The notes under the pieces: model-generated
The model's input: the letters and a program-made list of their open reading frames with translations, nothing else
Told to the model about the DNA's origin: nothing
Databases searched by the model: none
In this document: one piece after another, positions 14,026-19,749 of the stretch
Numbering within the stretch: position 1 is the stretch's first letter
Layout of the letters: each line of letters starts with the position of its first letter
NCBI GenBank assembly: GCA_023390635.1
Contig: JAEWCM010000029.1
Location: 1 to 19,749, forward strand
Source of the DNA: Bacillota bacterium
GTDB lineage: Bacteria; Bacillota; Desulfitobacteriia; Desulfitobacteriales; Desulfitobacteriaceae
Direction: 5' to 3'
DNA length: 19,749 bases
Program-made: the position numbers and the translations under genes

Positions 14026-14484
14026 TTATTTAGAAAAAAGTTCATCAATTGTAATAAAGGACAATCTCCCCAATCTTCCTCTCTTCCATTTTCTCGGGCT
14101 ATGCAAAATAACGGTATCAGAAAGTTTATGACTTAATGTGTCTATGGCATCGTCCAATAAGTGAGATTCGATATTCATGTATGCATTTAGGTTAAAATCT
14201 GCAATATAAAAAGGCTCACCATGAGATACCTTTTCTTCCATCCTACTATAATCGAATCCCCAGCTCAGCCCACTTTCTGATGTTAAAAAAAGGCCAGTGA
14301 TTCGGACGTCCAGGAATTTATCTTTCAATCTTTCCGGTACTGCTTCAACAATAGTTTTCGGTAAAAATATTATTTCAACAATAGGGTGACAGAGGACTAA
14401 CTCTTTGAGAAATTGCTCATATACGAAATCTTCAAAACCGCTAGCTATATCCACCAATTGCTTACAGGATATTATTTCATCCAA
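14026..14484 (-). CDS. Unrecognised 152-aa soluble protein
   Basis: The sequence is MDEIISCKQLVDIASGFEDF... without transmembrane segments. A mixed alpha/beta core contains a WGFDYS segment and the basic run SPRKWKRGRLGRL near the C-terminus. No family is recognised. The start is TTG 14484 preceded by GGGAGGGGAG. It begins 27 bp after the 87-aa membrane protein gene and ends 71 bp before the 317-aa gene, with no terminator between, so it belongs to the same minus-strand run. Function unknown. Confidence 0.65.
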   Translation of the reverse strand: MDEIISCKQLVDIASGFEDFVYEQFLKELVLCHPIVEIIFLPKTIVEAVPERLKDKFLDVRITGLFLTSESGLSWGFDYSRMEEKVSHGEPFYIADFNLNAYMNIESHLLDDAIDTLSHKLSDTVILHSPRKWKRGRLGRLSFITIDELFSK

Positions 14485-14511
14485 TTGACTCCCCTCCCTT
14501 TCTCTGCTTCC

Positions 14512-14775
14512 CTACTTGGCCTGGCTTTTCTTGGCTGTCCCCTTGCTTCCGCCTTTAAACAGCTTGGATAACAGCCACAGCACCAAAAAGATGACAGCTA
14601 ACCAAAAGGCAATGCCTCCAAGCAATACTATGATAATCACCCCGGCAAACCAACAGCCCATAAAGGTACTCGCCATGCCCTTAAAACCAAAGTAGTAAAT
14701 GTCAAAGACACTGTTTAAAAACAGAAAAATAACAATGCCTAAGATCAGCCCCAAACCATAAAGTAAAATGCCCAC
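14512..14775 (-). CDS. 87-aa two-helix membrane protein
   Basis: The protein is very hydrophobic, with an N-terminal helix (ILLYGLGLILGIVIFLFLNSVF), a central and C-terminal hydrophobic block (AGVIIIVLLGGIAFWLAVIFLVLWLL) and a basic cytoplasmic tail (KLFKGGSKGTAKKSQAK) consistent with positive-inside orientation. The start is GTG 14775 with AAGGAGAG 9 bp upstream. It follows the small XRE regulator by 59 bp on the same strand. No family is recognised; it could be a small partner of the downstream membrane protein. Confidence 0.65.
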   Translation of the reverse strand: MGILLYGLGLILGIVIFLFLNSVFDIYYFGFKGMASTFMGCWFAGVIIIVLLGGIAFWLAVIFLVLWLLSKLFKGGSKGTAKKSQAK

Positions 14776-14834
14776 CGTCTTTTGCTCTCCTTCTTCTCAT
14801 TCATTTCCTAATCCCTATTGCCGCCCTATTCCTG

Positions 14835-15026
14835 TTAAAGCAGTTCCCTCACATCCATCTCCAAAGCTTTGGCAATGCGCTCCAGCGTTTTCAGGGAAGG
14901 GTCGGTCCTCCCCACTTCAATATCTGACAGATACGAATTGGAGATTTTAGCCTTACCGGCCAGCTCACACTGTTTCAGATTCCGCTTCAACCGCTCTTCC
15001 CTGATTCGCCCTCCGATCCCCCTCAT
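14835..15026 (-). CDS. Short XRE-family HTH regulator
   Basis: The protein has 63 residues and is almost entirely a Cro/C1-type HTH (IREERLKRNLKQCELAGKAKISNSYLSDIEVGRTDPSLKTLERIAKAL). The start is ATG 15026, with GAGGTGG 5 bp upstream; the GTG at 15035 overlaps this site. It diverges from a second XRE regulator at 15187 across a repeat-rich control region, an arrangement like phage or ICE CI/Cro-type switches. Downstream on its strand lies the membrane/radical-SAM/AAA+ run, so it may control that run as well as itself. Confidence 0.88.
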   Translation of the reverse strand: MRGIGGRIREERLKRNLKQCELAGKAKISNSYLSDIEVGRTDPSLKTLERIAKALEMDVRELL

Positions 15027-15048
15027 GCTCACCACCTCATCCCTCTAG

Positions 15049-15171
15049 TTACGGTTATATCGTAATAATATATTTAATTTTACGTTTATTGTATAATTCC
15101 TTCTTTTGTGACAAAGAATTTTACATTATCCCCGATTTTGTTTATACTGAAGTCATTACGTTATTTACGTA
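15049..15171. promoter_or_regulatory. Divergent control region with TTACG/CGTAA repeats
   Basis: TTACG or its complement occurs at 15049-15053, 15061-15065 (CGTAA), 15080-15084, 15156-15160 and 15165-15169. Two pairs form inverted repeats: TTACG-N7-CGTAA (15049-15065) and TACGT-tattt-ACGTA (15157-15171). They flank the predicted start sites of the two divergent XRE genes and are the likely operators of one or both regulators. Confidence 0.6.
15120..15148 (+). promoter_or_regulatory. Sigma-A promoter of the plus-strand XRE gene
   Basis: TTTACA (15120-15125), a 17-bp spacer and TATACT (15143-15148) form a good promoter. The predicted start, about 15155, falls at the edge of the TACGT/ACGTA inverted repeat, which fits repression. 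Confidence 0.75.
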
Positions 15172-15186
15172 TTTGGAGGAGATGCC

Positions 15187-15546
15187 ATGAGCCTGGGAGA
15201 TCAATTGAAAGCAGTCAGAAAAGCCAGAGGCCTTTCCCTGAAAGAGCTTGCGGAGGCTACCCGCCATCAGATTTCCGTCTCTTTTCTCAGTGATATTGAA
15301 AACGGCAGAAGCAATCCTTCCCTGGACCGTCTGAAGATAGTGGCCGAGGCCCTGGATATGCCCGTGGCCTTTTTCCTGGAAGACAGCGCTACCAACCCCT
15401 TTGCCAAGGGGATTGAGGATGCGGATTTCTTGCCGGTCCTTGAGCTGCTCAGAAACTTTCCAGCTTGGGATACGGAGGACAAAAGGGAATTACTGTATTA
15501 TCTGAAAGCCAAGCAGGTACTCCGGGATCATCCTCCGATCACCTGA
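15187..15546 (+). CDS. XRE-family transcriptional regulator
   Basis: The protein has 119 residues. An N-terminal Cro/C1-type HTH (LGDQLKAVRKARGLSLKELAEA ... VSFLSDIENGRSNPSLDRLKIVAEALDMPVAFFL) is followed by a 45-residue acidic tail (VLELLRNFPAWDTEDKRELLYYLKAKQVL), probably for dimerisation. ATG 15187 has GGAGGAG 6 bp upstream. It is transcribed alone and ends in a strong terminator (15574-15607). The tail lacks any catalytic metalloprotease or LexA-like protease motif. It is the likely master repressor of the mobile element to the right. Confidence 0.9.
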   Translation: MSLGDQLKAVRKARGLSLKELAEATRHQISVSFLSDIENGRSNPSLDRLKIVAEALDMPVAFFLEDSATNPFAKGIEDADFLPVLELLRNFPAWDTEDKRELLYYLKAKQVLRDHPPIT

Positions 15547-15573
15547 GGCATTTCCTTGATTTAATCATAACGA

Positions 15574-15607
15574 AGAGCATGGACGTTCATTGTCCATGCT
15601 CTTTTTT
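15574..15607 (+). terminator. Rho-independent terminator after the XRE gene
   Basis: A perfect 11-bp stem (agagcatggac / gtccatgctct) with a 7-nt loop runs into TTTTTT. It closes the single-gene XRE transcript 28 bp after its stop. Confidence 0.92.
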
Positions 15608-15706
15608 CTATCGGCTTTTTTCAAATATATATTATTCTTTTGCTCCTGACAGACCTTAGGTATTGGACCAAACGGAGCACACCCTTTCAGGAAGGAGGAG
15701 AAACCA

Positions 15707-15913
15707 TTGTTAAGTAAACAGTGCGCCCGATGCGGCAATTTATCCTACAGTGCCAGTACACGCGGTCCCTGGTTGTGCCCCTATTGCGGTCTCGATTTGA
15801 ACCCCACTGAGAGGGACACTAATGATCACATGACAAAGGAAGGTGAAAAGGCTCATGATAAGGATCAAGACCCAAGCCGATCTGGAAACCCTGTCCGTGA
15901 GAACAGAGACTGA
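15707..15913 (+). CDS. Zinc-ribbon mini-protein
   Basis: The protein has 68 residues. A four-cysteine zinc ribbon (C6-x2-C9 ... C24-x2-C27, CARCGN ... CPYCGLDL) occupies the N-terminal half; the C-terminal half is highly charged and probably disordered. The start is TTG 15707 with a strong GAAGGAGGAG site. The next gene starts inside its 3' part in another frame (overlap about 59 bp), suggesting coupled translation. The precise role is unknown; such ribbons are common in mobile-element gene sets. Confidence 0.72.
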   Translation: MLSKQCARCGNLSYSASTRGPWLCPYCGLDLNPTERDTNDHMTKEGEKAHDKDQDPSRSGNPVRENRD

Positions 15914-16331
15914 TGCTTCGTTGCATTCCCTTCTCCCCTATCTCAGATCGTTCTTTCAACAACTCTATGATGCCCTCTCAGACGGTGAAGAGCCTGAGCA
16001 TTTCACGTTGGAGCGCCACGGCTATTTTGTTATTCTGGAGAAGTCGGACAATCTCAGGGACCTGCACGAAGTGGGGCTTCATCCCCAGGACCGGGGACTG
16101 TTGGGCAGTCGTCCCGAATATGTGGAACGATTACTGCCTGATTCTGTATCGCCCGGTAGAGACAGAGAATGGTATCAGGTGGCGGTGCTCTACAATGATG
16201 ATTATATGATGTTCTTTTATCTGAAAGGAGAGGATTTCGACGGAGAAGTGCGGCAATGGCTTACCGATCATCTGGAAGAAACCCATACCTTTCCCTCTTC
16301 ACAGCTTTCCGATCATACAAAAGCCTATTAA
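15855..16331 (+). CDS. Unrecognised 158-aa protein
   Basis: I prefer ATG 15855, with AAGGAAGG about 11 bp upstream, over the GTG 15843 that lies within that site. The product (MIRIKTQADLETLSVRTETD ... DHTKAY) is acidic and soluble, with no transmembrane segment and no known motif. A central HGYFVILEKSDNLRDLHEVGL and a WYQVAVLYNDDYMMFFYL beta region suggest a compact alpha/beta fold. It overlaps the zinc-ribbon gene at its start and precedes radC by 71 bp, so it belongs to the element's early operon. Function unknown. Confidence 0.7.
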   Translation: MIRIKTQADLETLSVRTETDASLHSLLPYLRSFFQQLYDALSDGEEPEHFTLERHGYFVILEKSDNLRDLHEVGLHPQDRGLLGSRPEYVERLLPDSVSPGRDREWYQVAVLYNDDYMMFFYLKGEDFDGEVRQWLTDHLEETHTFPSSQLSDHTKAY

Positions 16332-16402
16332 CATCCCTGATCTCTGAGTACGGCAGAAATCGGGGTCTTTTTATCCATTACAGCGAAAAGGAGTCGATCA
16401 CT

Positions 16403-16858
16403 TTGGAACCATCCGCTAAACGGGTCAGCATTGTTACCCTGAAAATGATCCGTGAATCCAGTGTTCTGTACGGAAAGCGCCGAATCGCCAAGCCTCCCGA
16501 CGCGCTGGAATTATTGCAGCCCTTTCTGGCTGAGGAAGACCGGGAGCGGTTCATGGTGCTCTGTCTGGACAGCAAGAATCAGCCCACCACCCTTCACAGC
16601 GTAAGCGTGGGCAATCTGAACAGTGCTCCCGTCCATCCCAGGGAGGTTTTCAAGACTGCGATTCTCGGCAATGCTAATGCCATTATCCTCAGTCACAATC
16701 ATCCCAGCGGTGATCCTACACCTAGCCAGGAAGACCTTGAGGTTACCCGCCGCTTGCAGGAAGCGGGAAAGATTCTCGGAATTGAGGTGCTGGATCACAT
16801 CATTTTAGGAGGAGGGACGGAGTGTTATGTCAGTCTTAAGGAACAGGGGCTGTTCTGA
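16403..16858 (+). CDS. radC: RadC/JAB-domain protein (JAMM motif)
   Basis: The protein has 151 residues. The RadC JAMM metal motif is present (SHNHPSGDPTPSQED: H99, H101, D112) inside the standard RadC core (VSVGNLNSAPVHPREVFKTAILGNANAIIL). I choose TTG 16403: AAAAGGAG lies 9 bp upstream and the product then begins at the usual RadC N-terminus (KRVSIVTLKMIRESSVLYG). The longer frame from ATG 16256 would overlap the preceding gene by 76 bp with sequence foreign to the family. It is the short form lacking the N-terminal HhH part of chromosomal RadC. Short RadC proteins are typical of plasmids, phages and ICEs; despite the name, a DNA repair role is not established. Confidence 0.9.
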   Translation: MEPSAKRVSIVTLKMIRESSVLYGKRRIAKPPDALELLQPFLAEEDRERFMVLCLDSKNQPTTLHSVSVGNLNSAPVHPREVFKTAILGNANAIILSHNHPSGDPTPSQEDLEVTRRLQEAGKILGIEVLDHIILGGGTECYVSLKEQGLF

Positions 16859-16899
16859 GCCATCGCTCTTACTGTCCTATCCGGGAGGGAGAAAACACC

Positions 16900-17241
16900 A
16901 TGGGCGCTTGCTATGAAATCTATGGCTGTGTCACCCTGCCCGAGCAGGTTTTTCTGACAGAGGAAAAGAGGCTGCTCGCTCCCCTTCTGATCCATCATCC
17001 GATGATTCGGGCCGAAGAAGGAAAGGTTACCCTTTGTTTTGAGCACGGCAGTGAGGAAACCCTGCTTTATGAGGGCTCAGTCTATGAAGGATTGGGAGAT
17101 ATTCTGGAAGAAGAGTTAGGTCGTCTTTACCGCGCCTATCTCGGTCAATTACTGGGAGAGGTTTTTATGATTGATACCGCACAGCCCCAGGTGTTGAAGA
17201 AGATCATTCTGCATCTCCGTTTTGAAGTGAATCTGTATTGA
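16900..17241 (+). CDS. Unrecognised 113-aa protein
   Basis: ATG 16900 has GGGAGGGAG upstream. The sequence is MGACYEIYGCVTLPEQVFLTEE ... VLKKIILHLRFEVNLY, soluble and acidic with alternating hydrophobic residues, and no known motif. It follows radC by 41 bp and precedes a 42-aa gene by 29 bp on the same strand, all presumably one transcript. Codon use looks genuine. Function unknown. Confidence 0.65.
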   Translation: MGACYEIYGCVTLPEQVFLTEEKRLLAPLLIHHPMIRAEEGKVTLCFEHGSEETLLYEGSVYEGLGDILEEELGRLYRAYLGQLLGEVFMIDTAQPQVLKKIILHLRFEVNLY

Positions 17242-17270
17242 ACCTGAAACCACAGAGGAGGAATTGCCCG

Positions 17271-17399
17271 GTGAATTGGATCAAAATCATTCTCTATCTC
17301 CTGATTCGCATTGTCGAAGGCCTGAGTCCCCACCAAGCTCTGCTCAGAACATCCCAAAAATTCAACGTACCCATCGAAGATATTATCCGGCATCTGTAA
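17271..17399 (+). CDS. 42-aa mini-protein at the end of the element operon
   Basis: GTG 17271 has a strong GAGGAGG site 10 bp upstream. The frame translates as MNWIKIILYLLIRIVEGLSP ... FNVPIEDIIRHL, an amphipathic N-terminal hydrophobic helix (about 4-16) and a short soluble tail. It is the last gene before the terminator at 17490-17535. It is short but supported by position, ribosome site and composition. Function unknown. Confidence 0.6.
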   Translation: MNWIKIILYLLIRIVEGLSPHQALLRTSQKFNVPIEDIIRHL

Positions 17400-17489
17400 A
17401 GCCCAGATTTGTGCTCAACCTCAGTCTGTAAGATTTCTTGAACAAGCTTAGCCCAAACATTGCAGAGTCTATCCCGTAAATAATCTGCT

Positions 17490-17535
17490 AATAACGTTTA
17501 GACTTCGTTTATGGAGTTTAGGCGTTATTTTTTTT
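17490..17535 (+). terminator. Rho-independent terminator of the zinc-ribbon to 42-aa gene run
   Basis: A 15-bp stem (aataacgtttagact / agtttaggcgttatt, with three wobble pairs) and a 10-nt loop are followed by eight T (17528-17535). It separates the small-gene operon from the primase gene. Confidence 0.85.
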
Positions 17536-18057
17536 ATAAAAAATAAAATTTTCTTCAAAAAGCTTCTCTGGATTATGAATTTGCGTGGAGGCTCGGCGGC
17601 CAAGTCCCGCCGTCAAAGTGTAATCACGCCATCAGCGAAAATGGGAGAAATTCGGCGAAAAGGGGGGTGACGCTCCGATTTGGGTACATAATTTGAGATT
17701 TTCCTTTTTTGGTGATCACTGTTTTTTTTCGTGGGGAATCAGCGCCCGAGCCTAGCCGTCAAAAAGCGGTTGCGCCCCAAATCCGCAATATGACCCGATA
17801 TCGGGAATGACTGGAAGAAGGCCTGTGCTGTAATATGAATCTCTGATGGGCCCCTCTAGAATGTTCAATATCGTCAGTATCGGCAATCCAGTTACTCCGT
17901 GCCATAAAGCAGCTGCCGGTTCTGCCAGTACTGACGCAAAAAATTAACGAAGTCGGAGTTTCCCGGAACAGCCCTGATCAGGCGAGGGATGGTACTCCCG
18001 ATTTAACAGCGGAAGCTGGCCTTCCACTTCCGCAAAAAGGAAAACGGAGGAATTAAC
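17536..18057. other. Palindrome-rich non-coding region before the primase (candidate origin or control region)
   Basis: There are 520 bp with no gene. It contains a GC hairpin CGGCGG-N7-CCGCCG (17594-17612), a perfect 12-bp palindrome cccgatatcggg (17794-17805), a long imperfect hairpin (arms 17872-17885 and 17923-17936, outer 8 bp perfect), and a 7-bp hairpin gcggaag / cttccgc (18009-18033) just before the primase ribosome site. GCCGTCAAA occurs twice (17609-17617 and 17755-17763) in loosely similar surroundings. Such clusters mark replication origins, transfer origins or control leaders in mobile elements; nothing here identifies which. Confidence 0.5.
18009..18033 (+). promoter_or_regulatory. 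Leader hairpin directly upstream of the primase ribosome site
   Basis: A perfect 7-bp stem GCGGAAG / CTTCCGC with an 11-nt loop ends 12 bp before GGAGG (18046-18050). It could influence initiation of the primase or be part of an origin-type fold; no T-run follows, so it is not a terminator. Confidence 0.4.
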
Positions 18058-19749
18058 ATGATCAGAAGTAATAAAGATACAGAATTGATTGACGCGCTGC
18101 AAACCCTGCATCCCCAAGGTGAAGTGATCGAGGTTCGAATTCCCAACACTTCCCAAGGAACAGTCAGCGGGTACTTTGATGATTACAGGGCATTAACCCA
18201 GGCGGTTATTCCCTACAACGGCAAATACGATATCTACTGCACTCTGAACCCGGTGGAACCAAGTCTCTTGGCCCGCTGCCAAAACCATCTGGGGAACTAT
18301 GCTAAGCACACGACCAGCGACAAGGATATACAGAAATTGAGCATTCTGCTGATTGATCTGGACCCGATCAGGCCCAGCGGGATCTCCTCGACATCAGACG
18401 AAAAAAGCCATGCCGAAATTCTTGCCGGTGCTATCTCAAGCGACTTATTGGAGGCAGGTTTCCCCGAACCAATTGTGGGGGACAGCGGAAACGGATATCA
18501 TCTGCTTTTCAAAATTGACCTGGAAAACACAGCGCCCAATGTAGCTCTACTCAAAAACTTTCTTGCCGCGCTGCACTTTCGTTACTCTAATGAACATGTG
18601 GAAGTTGACCTCACCACCTATAATCCGGCCCGTATCGCAAAACTTTACGGAACTATGGCCTGCAAGGGGGACAATACGGTAGAGCGCCCTCACCGCCGGT
18701 CAAGATTGATTGATATTCCAGAAAAAATTGTTCCCGTAATGCGAAACCAGTTGGAATCTATCGCCAGACAGCTTCCTCAAAAAGAAGATGGTCTTCCCCA
18801 AAAAACAAACGGAAACCCCGCATTTGATCTGGAGGACTGGATTAAAGGAAATGATCTTAAAGTAGCAATTAAGGCCCCCTATCAGGGAGGAACCAAATAC
18901 ATCCTTGAAACTTGCCCATGGAATGAAGCCCATAAAAACCACTCCGCCTACATCATCCAGTTCGGAAACGGGGCCATTGCCGCCGGATGCCTCCACAACT
19001 CTTGCCGTGATCAGTCCTGGAAAACATTGCGGGCTCTGTTTGAGACTGAGCCGTCTCCAAAGTCTTCTGTGGCAGGGGAAACGCAATCCGACATCATGAT
19101 CAATCTCGCCGGTCATTGTCAGTTTTTCAAAAATGATCTGGAAGAACTTTACGCCGCTGCACCCATCGACGGTCATTGGGAAGTCATGGCGATTAAAAGC
19201 AGACGCTTCCATTTATATGTAACCAAACTTTTTTTTGATGAAACAGGGAGCGCTCCCGGTAAAGATGCAATTGCCCAAGCGATGAGCGTTCTGGAAATGA
19301 GGGCCTGCTTCTCTCCGAATGAGTACAAATTACAGCGCCGGATCGCCTCCCATGAGGGTTGCCTGTTCTACGACCTGGGAGACCCGGATTGGCGTTCCCT
19401 GAACATCAGTCAATTTGGTGCGGGGATTGCCACTGATCCTCCTATTCTTTTCTTACGCAAAAAGGGTATGGGAACACAGCTCATCCCCGATTTTCAAACC
19501 CCTGCCACCTCACTCCCTCAATTGTGCAAAAGCCATTTCCGCTTTAAACGGGATGAAGACAGTCTGCTGTTTATGGTGTATCTTGTCACGTGCTTTCTGC
19601 CAGATATTGCCCACGTGATATTAGTGCTCTTTGGTGAAAAGGGTGCGGCGAAAACCACAACCATGAAAATGCTAAAAAAAATTGTCGATCCCGGTGTCCC
19701 CGACCTGCTTTCCATGCCTTCATCCAAGCAGGATCTGGCGATTGTACTC
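18058..19749 (+). CDS. Primase-helicase of a mobile element (partial, runs off the right end)
   Basis: The frame is open from ATG 18058 (GGAGG 7 bp upstream) to the window end: 564 codons, no stop. The N-terminal half looks like an archaeo-eukaryotic-type (AEP) primase: catalytic acidic pair IDLDP (D100, D102), the SGNGYHLLF motif (143-151) and the KLYGTMACKGDN...ERPHR segment near residue 200. A zinc-binding block follows at about 290-325 (CPWNEAHKNH ... CLHNSC). Near the window end a Walker A loop (GEKGAAKTT, from G526) starts the helicase/ATPase domain. This primase + Zn + P-loop order fits replication proteins of phages, plasmids and ICEs, which synthesise primers and unwind DNA at the element's origin. 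The non-coding palindromes lie directly upstream. Confidence 0.82.
   Translation, partial: MIRSNKDTELIDALQTLHPQGEVIEVRIPNTSQGTVSGYFDDYRALTQAVIPYNGKYDIYCTLNPVEPSLLARCQNHLGNYAKHTTSDKDIQKLSILLIDLDPIRPSGISSTSDEKSHAEILAGAISSDLLEAGFPEPIVGDSGNGYHLLFKIDLENTAPNVALLKNFLAALHFRYSNEHVEVDLTTYNPARIAKLYGTMACKGDNTVERPHRRSRLIDIPEKIVPVMRNQLESIARQLPQKEDGLPQKTNGNPAFDLEDWIKGNDLKVAIKAPYQGGTKYILETCPWNEAHKNHSAYIIQFGNGAIAAGCLHNSCRDQSWKTLRALFETEPSPKSSVAGETQSDIMINLAGHCQFFKNDLEELYAAAPIDGHWEVMAIKSRRFHLYVTKLFFDETGSAPGKDAIAQAMSVLEMRACFSPNEYKLQRRIASHEGCLFYDLGDPDWRSLNISQFGAGIATDPPILFLRKKGMGTQLIPDFQTPATSLPQLCKSHFRFKRDEDSLLFMVYLVTCFLPDIAHVILVLFGEKGAAKTTTMKMLKKIVDPGVPDLLSMPSSKQDLAIVL

Noticed and set aside
16256..16402. Upstream ATG start for RadC
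   Set aside because: It would overlap the preceding gene by 76 bp and add 49 residues unlike RadC. TTG 16403 has a much better ribosome site and the usual N-terminus.
18700..19212. Minus-strand open frame (170 codons) inside the primase gene
   Set aside because: It lies wholly inside an uninterrupted 564-codon frame with primase motifs. It is a shadow of codon bias.
1..19749. CRISPR array, tRNA, rRNA or IS element
   Set aside because: No regularly spaced repeats, no cloverleaf or rRNA-like stretch and no transposase frame were seen on either strand.

Overview
The window looks like a chromosomal stretch from an anaerobic, spore-former-type Firmicute of the Desulfitobacterium/Desulfosporosinus group (Peptococcaceae sensu lato). 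The reasons are moderate GC, strong AGGAGG-type ribosome binding sites, a CWB2-type cell-wall protein, many TTG/GTG starts, and a mercury-methylation gene pair of the clostridial kind. The taxon is inferred from gene content and style, not from a marker gene.

Left part (1-6.0 kb). After the 3' end of an unrecognised gene (1-173, + strand) comes a secreted cell-wall-binding protein with three CWB2 repeats and an Ig-like tail (278-1573, -). Next is a compact minus-strand operon, arsR - hgcA - hgcB - arsD - acr3 - arsC (5818 down to 2113). HgcA (corrinoid protein with the NVWCAAGK cap helix) and HgcB (2x[4Fe-4S] ferredoxin with a terminal Cys pair) are the two proteins required for mercury methylation. 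Here they sit between an arsenite-type ArsR and a full arsenite/arsenate resistance set (ArsD, ACR3, ArsC). One strong promoter (TTGACA-17-TATGAT) overlapped by a perfect 10-bp inverted repeat lies in front of arsR. A T-tailed hairpin closes the operon at 1951-1990.

Middle part (6.0-10.2 kb). A small membrane protein (-) and a SAM-dependent methyltransferase (+) are divergently arranged. A 650-bp stretch with no convincing gene but two tandem terminators follows. Then comes a minus-strand unit: WYL-domain regulator - 50-aa Cys-rich mini-protein - EcsC-family protein. The mini-protein is easily overlooked because of its size.

Central-right part (10.2-15.0 kb). A long minus-strand run contains a short XRE regulator, an 87-aa membrane protein, a 152-aa unknown, a 317-aa membrane unknown, a radical-SAM NrdG-like protein, a Ycf46-like AAA+ ATPase and a protein that looks like a DUF1257 (Ycf35-like) + DUF2997 fusion. 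The last three are tightly packed or overlapping and form a module whose function is not known. It is the best candidate here for an undescribed system.

Right end (15.0-19.75 kb, + strand). A second XRE regulator faces the first across a 160-bp region rich in TTACG/CGTAA repeats. It is followed by a zinc-ribbon protein, unknown proteins, a RadC/JAB protein, and then, after a terminator and a 520-bp palindrome-rich non-coding stretch, the first 564 codons of a primase-helicase (AEP-type primase, Zn motif, Walker A) that runs off the window. This has the look of a plasmid/phage/ICE-type replication module, so the right end is probably part of an integrated mobile element. No integrase, att site, tRNA, rRNA, IS element or CRISPR array was seen.
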